Below are positions 1-7,072 of a stretch of 22,121 nt of DNA, one piece after another (the first letter of the stretch is position 1; each line of letters opens with the position of its first letter). The DNA is taken from contig CAYLZO010000065.1 in NCBI GenBank assembly GCA_964387775.1, positions 1 through 22,121 on the forward strand. The letters are read 5' to 3'. Both the position numbers and the translations under genes were made by a program. The DNA comes from CAYLZO01 sp964387775 (GTDB taxonomy: Bacteria; Chloroflexota; Anaerolineae; JAAYZQ01). The notes below the pieces were generated by a model that saw only the letters and a program-made list of their open reading frames with translations, had not been told where the DNA came from and ran no database searches.

Positions 1-1174
1 CTGGCTCGCCGGTGGTCGCGTACACCACGTCGCGCTCGATGCCCGATTCTTCGGCCGGGACGGTGACCGTCTCCCACGAGCCGCTGTAGCTCAGGGCCGG
101 ATCGTCGGCCGGGTAGACGCCCTCGCCGACGCCGGCCGGGCTGTCGAGGTAAGCGGGCAGGGGCGCGCCGCTGACCTCGCCGGGCAGCAGCCGGACGCCC
201 ACGACGCCCACCAGGGGCAGGGCCACCAGGTTAAAGACGATAAAGGCCAAAAAGAGGGGACGGCGGCTCTCGGCCGGGCTCGGCAGACGGCCAAAGATGA
301 GGCTGAAGGGGATGCCCACGAATTGGACCAGGAGCAGGGCCAGGATCAGCTCGATGCTGCCAAAGCCCAGCTCGGCGCCATAGATGGCCGCCACGCCGAT
401 GATGGTGCCGATGCCGTCGTTGTAGATGAAAAAGGCGACCAGGTACTTGAACAATTCGCGATAGCGCTGGATGTCTTCCAGGGTAGCCCACAGCCGCCGG
501 AAGCTGACGCCGACGACGTTTTCGCCGGGGCCGAGCGTGGCCGTCGCCGCGGGGGGCTCGGGCACCCGGGTCAGCACGGGGATGGAAAAGACCGCCCACC
601 AGACGGCGACGCTCAGGAAGGAGAGGCGCGGCCCCCAGGTGCCGGGCAGAAGCTGGATCATGGCCACGTTGACCGCCAGCAGCAGCCCGCCGCCCAGGTA
701 GCCCATGGCGTAGCCCCGGGTCGAAACCCGGTCCTGGTCGTCCTCAGTGGCGACGTGGGGCAGCAGGGCGTCGTAAAAGACGTTGGCCCCGGTAAAGCCG
801 ATGCGGGCCAGGACGAACAGAATGGAGGCCAGCAGCCAGTCGCCGGTATCGACCAGCACCAACAGCGCGGTGGCGACGATGCCGGCGCAGGCAAAGGAGG
901 TCAAGAAGCGTTTTTTGCCGCGCATCACGTCCGAGATGGTGCCCAGGACGGGCGAGATGAGGGCGACGAGGAGCAGGCTGAGGCTCAGGCCGACGCTCCA
1001 GTAGGCCGTGGCCTGGGCCTCGCTGGGCAGGGTGGCGCCGGCGACCTGGCTGTAGTAGATGGGCAGCACGGCGGCCAGAATGGTGGTGGCAAAAGCCGAG
1101 TTGGCCCAATCGTACATGCACCAGGCGTTGACCCGGCGGCGATACTCGCGGCTGTCTACGGTGGCTGCGGTCAT
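1..1174 (-). CDS. MFS transporter, UMF1/Atg22-like family (3' end outside window)
   Basis: An uninterrupted frame begins at ATG 1174 and runs off the window edge, giving 391 codons. The N-terminus (MTAATVDSREYRRRVNAW, then MYDWANSAFATTIL from about residue 19) carries the MYDWANSAF signature of the UMF1 branch of the major facilitator superfamily. Many hydrophobic segments follow, with a GKKRFL loop after TM3. The substrate of this family is unclear; members are annotated as MFS exporters or as permeases related to fungal Atg22. The start is supported by AAAGGAGGG seven bases upstream and by a promoter-like pair. From about residue 328 the sequence stops looking like membrane helix and becomes a soluble stretch of at least 60 residues (LPGEVSGAP onward, then SYSGSWETVTVPAEESGI). 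I read this as an extracytoplasmic insertion between late helices. Family assignment is firm; substrate unknown. Confidence 0.85.
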   Translation of the reverse strand, partial: MTAATVDSREYRRRVNAWCMYDWANSAFATTILAAVLPIYYSQVAGATLPSEAQATAYWSVGLSLSLLLVALISPVLGTISDVMRGKKRFLTSFACAGIVATALLVLVDTGDWLLASILFVLARIGFTGANVFYDALLPHVATEDDQDRVSTRGYAMGYLGGGLLLAVNVAMIQLLPGTWGPRLSFLSVAVWWAVFSIPVLTRVPEPPAATATLGPGENVVGVSFRRLWATLEDIQRYRELFKYLVAFFIYNDGIGTIIGVAAIYGAELGFGSIELILALLLVQFVGIPFSLIFGRLPSPAESRRPLFLAFIVFNLVALPLVGVVGVRLLPGEVSGAPLPAYLDSPAGVGEGVYPADDPALSYSGSWETVTVPAEESGIERDVVYATTGEP

Positions 1175-1210
1175 GGCAAGCCCTCCTTTTTCCCCCTAGA
1201 TGCAGGTTCG

Positions 1211-1239
1211 ATTGTACTCGATCTTGGGCAAAAGGGCAA
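1211..1239 (-). promoter_or_regulatory. Putative sigma70-type promoter of the MFS gene
   Basis: Read on the minus strand, TTGCCC (1239-1234) and TACAAT (1216-1211) are separated by 17 bases. They lie about 37 bases upstream of the ATG at 1174. Both hexamers match the consensus well. Assigned from sequence only. Confidence 0.5.
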
Positions 1240-1246
1240 GCGGGGT

Positions 1247-1295
1247 GCGTGAGGCGTGAGGCGTGAGCACGCATCACGTTTCACGTTTTACGTTT
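1247..1295. repeat. Two abutting arrays of 7-bp tandem repeats
   Basis: GCGTGAG occurs three times in tandem (1247-1267). It is followed directly by four 7-bp units, CACGCAT, CACGTTT, CACGTTT and TACGTTT (1268-1295). The second array overlaps the last codons and the stop of the ProRS-like gene, so its C-terminal KRKT and stop are written by the repeat. Function unknown. Confidence 0.8.
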
Positions 1296-2873
1296 CAGTT
1301 TGTCCAGTTCGGCGGCGAGGCCCTCGTCGTCGAGTTTGAGGCGCTCGCGGCTGTCGCGCCACTTGGCCTCGATGAGGCCCTCTTTGGCCGAGCGTTTGCT
1401 GACCGTCAGCCGCAGGGGCAGGCCGATGAGGTCGGCGTCGTTGAACTTGACGCCGGCGCTGGCATCTTGGTCGTCGTAGAGCACAGAAAACCCCTCGGCC
1501 TGGAGCCGCCCGTAAAGCGCGTCGGCCTGGGCGGTGACGGCCTTGCGACGCACGTCGAGGGCCGTCAGGTGCACGTCCAGCGGCGCGCAGGCGGCGGGCC
1601 AGAGGATGCCATAGTCGTCGTGGTGGCCCTCGACGACGGCGGCCAGCAGGCGGCCCAGGTCGAGCTGCCAGCCCGCCAGCCAGAGGGGTTGGCCCCGGCC
1701 CTCGGCGTCCAGGTACTCGGCCTCGATTCCAGAGGAATGCCTACGGCTCGGGGCCGCCGGGACGGCCCGGGCCAACTCAAAACCGGCCTCGATCTCCAGA
1801 CCCGCGCCGCACTTGGGGCAGGGATCGCCGGCGTCGATGCGGGCCAGGTCGGCCCACTCGCCCGGCGAGAAATCGCGGGGCACGTTGACGTTCTGGATGT
1901 GATAGTCGGGCCGGTTGGCGCCGCTGACGAAATTCCTGCCCGAACGCACCGACGGATCGGCCACGACGCGGACCTTGCTCTGGTCCAGGCCGATGGGCGA
2001 GGCGTAGCCGCCCACGGCGCCGATGGCCTCCAGCTCGTGCTCCATGCTGACGTAATACCAGTCGGTGCCCAGGACGCGGGCCAGCTTGGCCTCGTCCACC
2101 TGGCGGTCGCCGCGGATGACGACGCAGGTGACGTCGCCGTCCACCGAGTAAAAGACCATCTTGAGGGTCCTGGATTCGGGCACGTCGAGGAACTCGGCCA
2201 GGGCGGCGATGGTGTTGCAGTCGGGTGTCTCGATCTCTTTGGGGGGCAGCTCGGGCTCGTCGGGCGGCTCGGGCCAGGCGGTAGTGGCCCAGGAACGCTG
2301 GGCGGCGTAGCCGCAGCCGGGGCAGCGGGCCAGCTCGTCGTCGCCGGCCTCGTGGCGAAAGTAGGCCTTGCGGCCCTCGTCGCCGGCCTCGGCCCAGGTG
2401 ACGGGCACGTCGCAGGCCGCAAGTACCCGCTCCAGGGCGGCCAGCACCCGATCGGCGACGGCGAAATCGGCGTCGTCAAAGGCGTGGATCTCGACGGCGG
2501 GCCGCCGGGCGGCGCCAAAGAGCCCGGCGCGGGTGCTGGCCTCGGGGATCAGGAGGTCCGTGGCCTGAAAGGCGACGGCCGGGAGCTGGCGGTAGGAGTC
2601 GATCTCGCGGCGCACGAGGCGGATCAGGGCGTCGCGGCGGTCGGCGTCTTCCATCTCTGGCACGTCGAGCTCCTGGCCGTGGAAGGGTGTTAGCTCTTGC
2701 CCGACCAACTCGACCAGGCGGCGCAGGGCCAGGCGGCCCAGGGGCAGGTAGGCAAAGAGGCCGCCCTCCAACCCGCGGACGTAGGCGGCGCGGGCCAGGA
2801 GCCGGTGGCTGGTGAGATGGGCCTCGGATGGCGGGTGGCGCAGGGTCTTGCCGAGCAGTTTTGATAGGCGCAT
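1281..2873 (-). CDS. Proline-tRNA ligase-like protein with degenerate aminoacylation motifs
   Basis: This 530-residue protein is collinear with bacterial prolyl-tRNA synthetase. The N-terminus (MRLSKLLGKTLRHPP, then LARAAYVRGLEGGLFAYLPLG) matches; so does RREIDSYRQLP near residue 88, the YbaK/INS-type inserted domain at about 215-345 (TLKMVFYSVDG, IRGDRQVDEAKL), the GDPCPKCGAGLEI turn, the HHDDYGILWP block near motif 3, and the C-terminal anticodon-binding domain. However, about 40 residues that normally lie between motif 1 and the SYRQLP block, including the T-x-E proline-binding motif, are missing. The motif 2 signature (FRDE...REFxMKDaYSF) is replaced by LIPEAST...VEIHAFDDADF. The usual GHIFxLGTKYS block and the motif 3 glycines are also lost (GWQLDLGR). 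It probably does not charge tRNA and may be an editing or regulatory paralogue. ATG 2873 is preceded by CAGGGAGGAAAATCC. Confidence 0.8.
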   Translation of the reverse strand: MRLSKLLGKTLRHPPSEAHLTSHRLLARAAYVRGLEGGLFAYLPLGRLALRRLVELVGQELTPFHGQELDVPEMEDADRRDALIRLVRREIDSYRQLPAVAFQATDLLIPEASTRAGLFGAARRPAVEIHAFDDADFAVADRVLAALERVLAACDVPVTWAEAGDEGRKAYFRHEAGDDELARCPGCGYAAQRSWATTAWPEPPDEPELPPKEIETPDCNTIAALAEFLDVPESRTLKMVFYSVDGDVTCVVIRGDRQVDEAKLARVLGTDWYYVSMEHELEAIGAVGGYASPIGLDQSKVRVVADPSVRSGRNFVSGANRPDYHIQNVNVPRDFSPGEWADLARIDAGDPCPKCGAGLEIEAGFELARAVPAAPSRRHSSGIEAEYLDAEGRGQPLWLAGWQLDLGRLLAAVVEGHHDDYGILWPAACAPLDVHLTALDVRRKAVTAQADALYGRLQAEGFSVLYDDQDASAGVKFNDADLIGLPLRLTVSKRSAKEGLIEAKWRDSRERLKLDDEGLAAELDKLKRKT

Positions 2874-2894
2874 GGATTTTCCTCCCTGAAAGCG

Positions 2895-2939
2895 AGCCTT
2901 CCGAAAGTGAGGGGCGGCCTCACCTTCGGAAGGCTTTTT
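2895..2939. terminator. Strong hairpin between the DUF47 and ProRS-like genes
   Basis: AGCCTTCCGAA (2895-2905) pairs with TTCGGAAGGCT (2925-2935), and GTGAGG (2907-2912) pairs with CCTCAC (2918-2923), around a 5-base loop with one A/C mismatch. A T run follows on the plus strand (2935-2939). On the minus strand, the direction of the genes here, the hairpin follows an A run and is followed by GCTCGCTTTC, so it could act as a weak terminator or as a leader structure of the ProRS-like mRNA. No T-box sequence is seen. Confidence 0.5.
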
Positions 2940-2943
2940 GAAA

Positions 2944-3570
2944 TCACGTCATCTTGACCACGATGTCGTGGATCACGTTGGCCGCCTCGTCGCCCCGGTC
3001 GGCGCAGTTGCTCAGGTGGCGGTAGAGTTCGCGCAGCTTGAGCATCTCCATCACGTGGTGGATGTCCTCCGGCCCGCTAAAGAGGTCGGCCACGGCCTCG
3101 CGGTAGACGCGCTCGACGCGGTTCTCCAGGGCTTTGGCCCGGGTGGCGTGCTCTGTGGCCACGCCCGGATTCTCCTCCAGGCGCAGCATGGCCAGGTGGA
3201 TCTCTTCGGCCGCGTCCTGGAGCAGCGAGACGAGCCGCCGCAGGTAGTCGTTGGGCTCCACGTCCAGGATCTGCATCTCTTCCACGGTGGCGTAGGCGTA
3301 ATCCATCACGTCGTCGATGGCCCGCGACAGGGCAAAGATGTCCTCGCGGTCGATGGGCGTCACAAAGGTGCGGTTCAGGTCGTCGATGAGGATGCGGCGC
3401 ACCTCGTCGGCGTCCTTTTCCGCCTGGATCACCTTTTCGGCGTGCTTGTCGGACCGCTTTTTCATGTACGATTCGAGGGCGTTCATGCCGTCGAGCGTGA
3501 TCTCGGCTTGTTGGATCAGCAGTTCGACAAAGCTGTCCTGTTTCGGCTTAAAAAACTCTTTCAGTCCCAC
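2944..3570 (-). CDS. DUF47/PhoU-like phosphate transport accessory protein
   Basis: A 208-residue, highly charged, all-helical protein starting MGLKEFFKPKQDSFVELL and typical of the DUF47 family (PhoU-related, often called Pit accessory protein). It has the family hallmarks: HAEKVIQAEKDADEVRR, a TPIDREDIFALSRAIDDVMDY block at about 71-90, and the C-terminal LRELYRHLSNCADRGDEAANVI helix. Family members are cytoplasmic and usually encoded beside PiT phosphate transporters. Here pit lies immediately upstream on the same strand, which supports a role in modulating Pi uptake. The start codon is GTG (3570-3568) with GTAGGAAATC before it. A repeat-containing spacer of about 140 bp separates it from pit, so co-transcription is likely but not certain. 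Confidence 0.9.
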   Translation of the reverse strand: MGLKEFFKPKQDSFVELLIQQAEITLDGMNALESYMKKRSDKHAEKVIQAEKDADEVRRILIDDLNRTFVTPIDREDIFALSRAIDDVMDYAYATVEEMQILDVEPNDYLRRLVSLLQDAAEEIHLAMLRLEENPGVATEHATRAKALENRVERVYREAVADLFSGPEDIHHVMEMLKLRELYRHLSNCADRGDEAANVIHDIVVKMT

Positions 3571-3609
3571 GATTTCCTACCTCACAAAAGTGCGTAAAGC
3601 GGTCATTAA

Positions 3610-3706
3610 AGGTGCCAGGCACTTGCCCTCGTAACAAAGTCGCACGAGCGTTTGCAAAATTCTTGCTTCCCGGCACCTGTTTCTAGGACGCAAGTGCCTG
3701 GCACCT
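3610..3706. repeat. Inverted pair of GTGCCWGGCAC palindromes (REP-like)
   Basis: AGGTGCCAGGCACTTG (3610-3625) has its exact reverse complement CAAGTGCCTGGCACCT at 3691-3706. Each copy is itself a GTGCC-W-GGCAC palindrome, and a third partial GGCACCT lies at 3672-3678. The layout resembles a bacterial REP/BIME unit filling the spacer between pit and the DUF47 gene. It may stabilise or partly terminate the pit message. Confidence 0.75.
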
Positions 3707-3710
3707 GGTG

Positions 3711-4694
3711 TCACAGCACCAGGTCCACGAGTAGGTACAGGGCGACGGCCAGCAGGGCCGCCACGGGGATGGTCAGGAGCCAGGCGATGGCAATGTCGCG
3801 GGCCACGTTCCAGCGGACCTTGGATACCCGGTCGGCCGAGCCGGCGCCGATGATGGACGAGCTGACCACCTGGGTTGTGCTCACCGGACCGCCCAACAGC
3901 GCCGCCCCGAGGATGATGCTGGCCGAGGTGAGTTGCGAGCCAAAGGCGTGGACCGGCCGGATCTTGTAGAACTTGGCGCCCAGCGTCTCGATGAGGCGCC
4001 AGCCGCCCAGCGCCGTCCCCAGGGCGATGGCCCCCGCGCTGAGGGCGACGACCCACCAGAGGACCTGAAATTGGGGCAGGTAGCCGGTGGTCACCATGGC
4101 CATGGCGATGATGCCCATCGTCTTTTGGGCGTCGTTGGTGCCGTGGCTCAGGGCCAGGCCCAGGGACGTGACCAGTTGCAGGCGTCGAAAAAGGGTGTTG
4201 ATGCGCGGCGACGCGCCCCGGGCCAGGAAATAGATGAGTCTCAGCACGAGAAAGCCCAGGATCAGACCCAGGATCGGCGAGATGAACAGGGCGAGGAGCA
4301 CCTTCTCCAGGCCGGCCAGGCGGATGGTGCCCAGGCCCCGGGCCACCCCCACCGCGCCGATCAGGCCGCCGATGAGGGCGTGGGAGGTGCTGGACGGCCA
4401 GCCAAAGTACCACGTGATCAGGTTCCAGATGATGGCCCCGCCCAGCGCAGCGATAATTACGGGGATGGTGATGGCCGTGGGGTCCACGACCTCGCTGCCG
4501 ATGGTCCGCGCCACGGCCACGCCGAACAGGAAAGGGCCGGCGAATTCGGCCACGGCGGTCATGAGCAGGGCGTTGCGGGGCGACATGGCCCGCGACGAGA
4601 TCATGGTTGCCACGATGTTGCTCGAATCGTGGAAGCCGTTGAGAAAGTCGAATATGAGCGCGATGACAATGGTGATAATTAGTATAAAAGACAT
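3711..4694 (-). CDS. pit: Inorganic phosphate transporter, PiT family
   Basis: A 327-residue multi-pass membrane protein with the two PiT signatures: FDFLNGFHDSSNIVAT near residues 15-30 in the first half and SHGTNDAQKTMGIIAMAM in the second half. WPSSTSHALIGG in the first half and GGPVSTTQVVSSSI in the second are the paired S-T-S/T-T blocks of the two inverted repeats. PiT proteins take up metal phosphate driven by H+ or Na+ symport. I chose ATG 4694. A TTG three codons upstream (4703) sits only five bases after AGGA and is a credible alternative start. It lies 25 bp after the Nudix-GNAT gene and before the DUF47 gene. The pit-DUF47 pairing is the normal family context. Confidence 0.93.
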   Translation of the reverse strand: MSFILIITIVIALIFDFLNGFHDSSNIVATMISSRAMSPRNALLMTAVAEFAGPFLFGVAVARTIGSEVVDPTAITIPVIIAALGGAIIWNLITWYFGWPSSTSHALIGGLIGAVGVARGLGTIRLAGLEKVLLALFISPILGLILGFLVLRLIYFLARGASPRINTLFRRLQLVTSLGLALSHGTNDAQKTMGIIAMAMVTTGYLPQFQVLWWVVALSAGAIALGTALGGWRLIETLGAKFYKIRPVHAFGSQLTSASIILGAALLGGPVSTTQVVSSSIIGAGSADRVSKVRWNVARDIAIAWLLTIPVAALLAVALYLLVDLVL

Positions 4695-4719
4695 TGAATT
4701 CAATGGTTTCCTGTAAGGC

Positions 4720-5688
4720 TCACCGGCTGTCCGGCCCTGGACGGTTGCCGTCAAAGAGGTCGTAGGCCAGGAACATGGCCGTCACAGGCCCCCCGCCGGT
4801 CGGTGGATAGTAGGCGTCGATGAAGCCGCTGACGCGAAAGCCGGCCTTGAGATAGACCATCAGGACCGGGTTGGTGATGGGCGCTTCGGCCAGGATGGTC
4901 AACACGTCCTTTTCGGTCGCATAGTCGATGGCAAGGTTGACCAACTGGGTGGCGATGCCCCAGCGGCGATAGTCGGGATGGACAAAGACCTGGTCAATGT
5001 TGGCCACCTGGCTCCAGGGCCGGTGGGTGACGCACGTGATGCCGACCAACTGCTCTCGATCCCAGGCCAACAGCAGGCCCCGATCGGGGTCTGTAAAGCA
5101 GGTCAGGCACTCGTCCCCCACGGCCGGATACCGTCCTTTGAGTTGGGCAACGGCGGGGCGATCTGCGGGCTCGGACTCGCGGTAGACGATGGCCCGCGCC
5201 CGCCGCCAATCTTGCAGCGCCTGGAGGTGGGTGCGGAAGGCAATCTGGTCGTCGGGCGGCAGCTCCTCCGGGGCGAAAGTGCGGACCTCCTGGGCGTCGT
5301 CCCCGGCCCGCAGCTCGCCGCCGACGGTGTGGGCCGAATAGAGGATGAGCACCCCCGTCTGCGGCTCCCGGCCGAAGGAATAGACGCCGAGCAAGTCGTC
5401 GATCTCGATTTGTAGGCCCGTTTCCTCGGCCATCTCGCGCACGACGGCTTCCTCGGTCCGCTCGTCGGCTTCGACGTAGCCGGAGGGCAGGCTCCAGTAG
5501 CCGCCTTTGGGCTCGACGCCGCGCCGGACCAGCACGACGCGGCCGCCCGTCTCGACCAGCGCGCCGGCCCCGACGACGGGGTTGAAGTAGAAGATAAAGT
5601 CGCAAGCCGGACAGGTAGGCCGTTCCCGCTCGCCACTGCATCGCCAGACGAGTTCTGTCGCACACCGAGGGCAATATTTGACGTCCAT
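4720..5688 (-). CDS. Zinc ribbon - Nudix hydrolase - GNAT acetyltransferase fusion
   Basis: Three modules occur in 322 residues. An N-terminal zinc ribbon (C6, C9, C26, C29) resembles that of NudC/NUDT12-like Nudix proteins. The Nudix domain at about 35-160 has a complete box: G70, E76, then REMAEETGL at 84-92. A C-terminal GNAT domain at about 165-315 has the acetyl-CoA loop motif RRWGIA at 241-246 after VFVHPDY. The Nudix half should hydrolyse a nucleoside diphosphate-linked compound and the GNAT half should acetylate an amine; neither substrate can be read from sequence. The start is ATG 5688; GTG at 5691 is the adjacent alternative, and no strong Shine-Dalgarno precedes either. The gene begins directly after a terminator-like hairpin and is followed by pit after 25 bp. 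Confidence 0.88.
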   Translation of the reverse strand: MDVKYCPRCATELVWRCSGERERPTCPACDFIFYFNPVVGAGALVETGGRVVLVRRGVEPKGGYWSLPSGYVEADERTEEAVVREMAEETGLQIEIDDLLGVYSFGREPQTGVLILYSAHTVGGELRAGDDAQEVRTFAPEELPPDDQIAFRTHLQALQDWRRARAIVYRESEPADRPAVAQLKGRYPAVGDECLTCFTDPDRGLLLAWDREQLVGITCVTHRPWSQVANIDQVFVHPDYRRWGIATQLVNLAIDYATEKDVLTILAEAPITNPVLMVYLKAGFRVSGFIDAYYPPTGGGPVTAMFLAYDLFDGNRPGPDSR

Positions 5689-5700
5689 CACAAAGAGAAG

Positions 5701-5725
5701 AAAAAGCGGTCCCTAGCAAGGGACC
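5701..5725 (-). terminator. Rho-independent terminator or attenuator before the Nudix-GNAT gene
   Basis: On the minus strand, GGTCCCT (5725-5719) and AGGGACC (5714-5708) form a 7-bp stem with a 4-base loop, followed by GCTTTTTCTTC. The T-rich tract ends about a dozen bases before the ATG at 5688. This would terminate the upstream small membrane protein gene or attenuate read-through into the Nudix gene. Confidence 0.65.
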
Positions 5726-5775
5726 ACTCGGATAGTTGCGCTCACGGCCCAATCCCGGGGCCGCGCTTGCTGCCG

Positions 5776-5961
5776 TTAGCCGATGATCAGGGCCAGAACG
5801 ATCAACAAGATCAAGAGCGCCAGGGCGATGATGGCAATACGCTTGAGATCCTCTACGACGTACTGATACTCTTCCGCAAAATTGACCTCCTTGACTGCCT
5901 GGGAGGTCACAGGCCGCCTGGGCCTGGAGATGCGGCGGGCTCGTCTCGTTCTCTTCGCCAT
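5776..5961 (-). CDS. Small single-helix membrane protein
   Basis: A 61-residue protein. The first 20 residues are strongly basic (MAKRTRRARRISRPRRPVTS). A short amphipathic stretch follows (NFAEEYQYVVEDLKRIA), then one strongly hydrophobic helix (IIALALLILLIVLALIIG) at the very C-terminus. A cytoplasmic, nucleic-acid- or lipid-facing positive tail with a C-terminal anchor is the natural reading. AGGAG lies upstream of ATG 5961 at a somewhat long spacing. Codon use matches the neighbours and the gene ends before a good terminator. I do not recognise a named family, and function is unknown. Confidence 0.65.
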   Translation of the reverse strand: MAKRTRRARRISRPRRPVTSQAVKEVNFAEEYQYVVEDLKRIAIIALALLILLIVLALIIG

Positions 5962-6008
5962 AGGATTCTATTCACTCCTCGTCTTTTTCTATTCGTCTCG
6001 ATTCGGTA

Positions 6009-6056
6009 GGGCGGATTTCTGACCCGCCACTTTGGGGCCGGTATGGAAACCGGCCC
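6009..6056. repeat. Tandem pair of GC-rich palindromes after the sortase gene
   Basis: GGGCGG (6009-6014) pairs with CCCGCC (6023-6028). GGGCCGG (6035-6041) pairs with CCGGCCC (6050-6056). Each has an 8-base loop, ATTTCTGA and TATGGAAA respectively. The second hairpin touches the sortase stop codon (6056-6058). No T run follows, so it looks like a REP-type dispersed repeat or mRNA end-stabiliser rather than a standard terminator. Confidence 0.7.
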
Positions 6057-7037
6057 TACTGCAATTCGGCAATGACCACGATGCGGTGGGTGTCCACCAT
6101 GTAGGGATAACACGAGATCAGGGTCGCCACCGGCTTGGTGGTGGCCGCCAGGACGCTGACCTCCGTCGGCTCGACGATCTGCTTGGCCCTGACGACGTAG
6201 CGGTAGGGCTGCTCGCCGGCGTAGACGATGATTTCGTCGCCCAGCTCCAGATCGGGCAGGCGGCGAAAGGTCTCGCCATAGATGTCGTTGTGCGCCGAGA
6301 GGACCATGTTGCCCCGTTCCCCCGGATCGGCCGAGCCCAGGTGATGGCCTACGCCCAGCTTTAGTTGCTCCCACGAGTCCCCTTCGACGATCAGGGCGTC
6401 CACGTTGATGGCCGGGATGACGACCCGCGTGGGCGCCTCGGGGCCTGGCGTGGGAATGGCCACGGCGGGCAGCGATTCGCCCTCCACCAGGCCGCGCAGA
6501 TGGGTGGGCACATTCCCCGGCTCCTCGGGCGGCGCGTGACCCCCGGGCAAGATGCCCCCGGCCAGGGACGTCGGCTCGGGCGTGGGCGAGGGAGCCTGGC
6601 TCGCGTCCGCGTACTCNNNNNNNNNNCTGGATGTTCAAGAGCGAGACGGCGAGCACGGCCACCAGGCCCAGCAGCGCGCCGACCTCGAGCACGAGGAGCA
6701 GCTTGTCGCGGATGCGGCGGCCCCGCGCGCGCTCCGGCTTGGCCTGCTTTTTGCTGGCCGATCCTCGCCGGCCGAGGGGCTGGACGTCAAAGGCGTGGCG
6801 GCGTGGCGTCTCGGGCGCTGGCGGCGGGCTGCTCGCCCCGTCTCCGGCGCCGAGCTGGGTCAGGTCTTTGTGGGGGAAGGCGGCCTCGGCGGGCAGGCGG
6901 CCGATCTCTTGCAGGCGGCGCATCCGCTCCACCCGGGCCTGCCTCCGCTTGACGATGAGGATCTGCTCCAGCTCTTCGATTGTCAGTTCGTCCACGGTAC
7001 GCCGATCTGTTGCCACGGCTTTTACGCTCCCGTCCAC
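6056..7037 (-). CDS. Sortase family transpeptidase, interrupted by an assembly gap
   Basis: The N-terminal part begins at GTG 7037 (MDGSVKAVATDRR). It contains a basic helical stretch (IEELEQILIVKRRQARVERM), a Pro-rich linker and one TM helix (LLLVLEVGALLGLVAVLAVSLL). After the 10-N gap it continues EYADASQAPSPTPEPTS and the sortase beta-barrel. The catalytic residues are visible: His in NMVLSAHND, Cys in TLISCYPY and Arg in DTHRIVV. Sortases join sorted proteins to cell-surface amino groups by cleaving a C-terminal signal. The cytoplasmic tail of over 100 residues is longer than usual. Codons on both sides stay in one frame only if the true gap length is a multiple of three. A GTG at 7016 with GGGAG upstream is an alternative start. 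No sortase substrate signal occurs in the window. Confidence 0.85.
6617..6626. other. Assembly gap (10 N)
   Basis: Ten unknown bases sit between the TM segment and the extracellular linker of the sortase gene. Flanking codons CAG (6629-6627) and GAG (6616-6614) abut the gap exactly, so the missing length should be 0, 3, 6 or more bases in steps of three if the gene is intact. Confidence 0.95.
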
Positions 7038-7072
7038 CCAAACGGCCCGGCGGTTTCCATAAATCTCAACCC

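Noticed and set aside
2874..2943. T-box riboswitch in the leader of the ProRS-like gene
   Set aside because: The leader is only 70 bp and contains no T-box consensus (GGGTGGNACC) or specifier stem; it is a single hairpin.
3933..4682. Long plus-strand open frame opposite pit
   Set aside because: It is the GC-rich antisense shadow of pit: composition is dominated by R, G, D, H and Q, it has no ribosome site, and the minus strand carries clear PiT motifs.
5746..5765. CGGCCC/GGGCCG palindrome after the small membrane protein gene as a terminator
   Set aside because: No T run on either strand; the real terminator is the next hairpin at 5701-5725.
7058..7060. ATG upstream of the sortase GTG start
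   Set aside because: It is out of frame with the sortase and lies only a few bases after the predicted transcription start.
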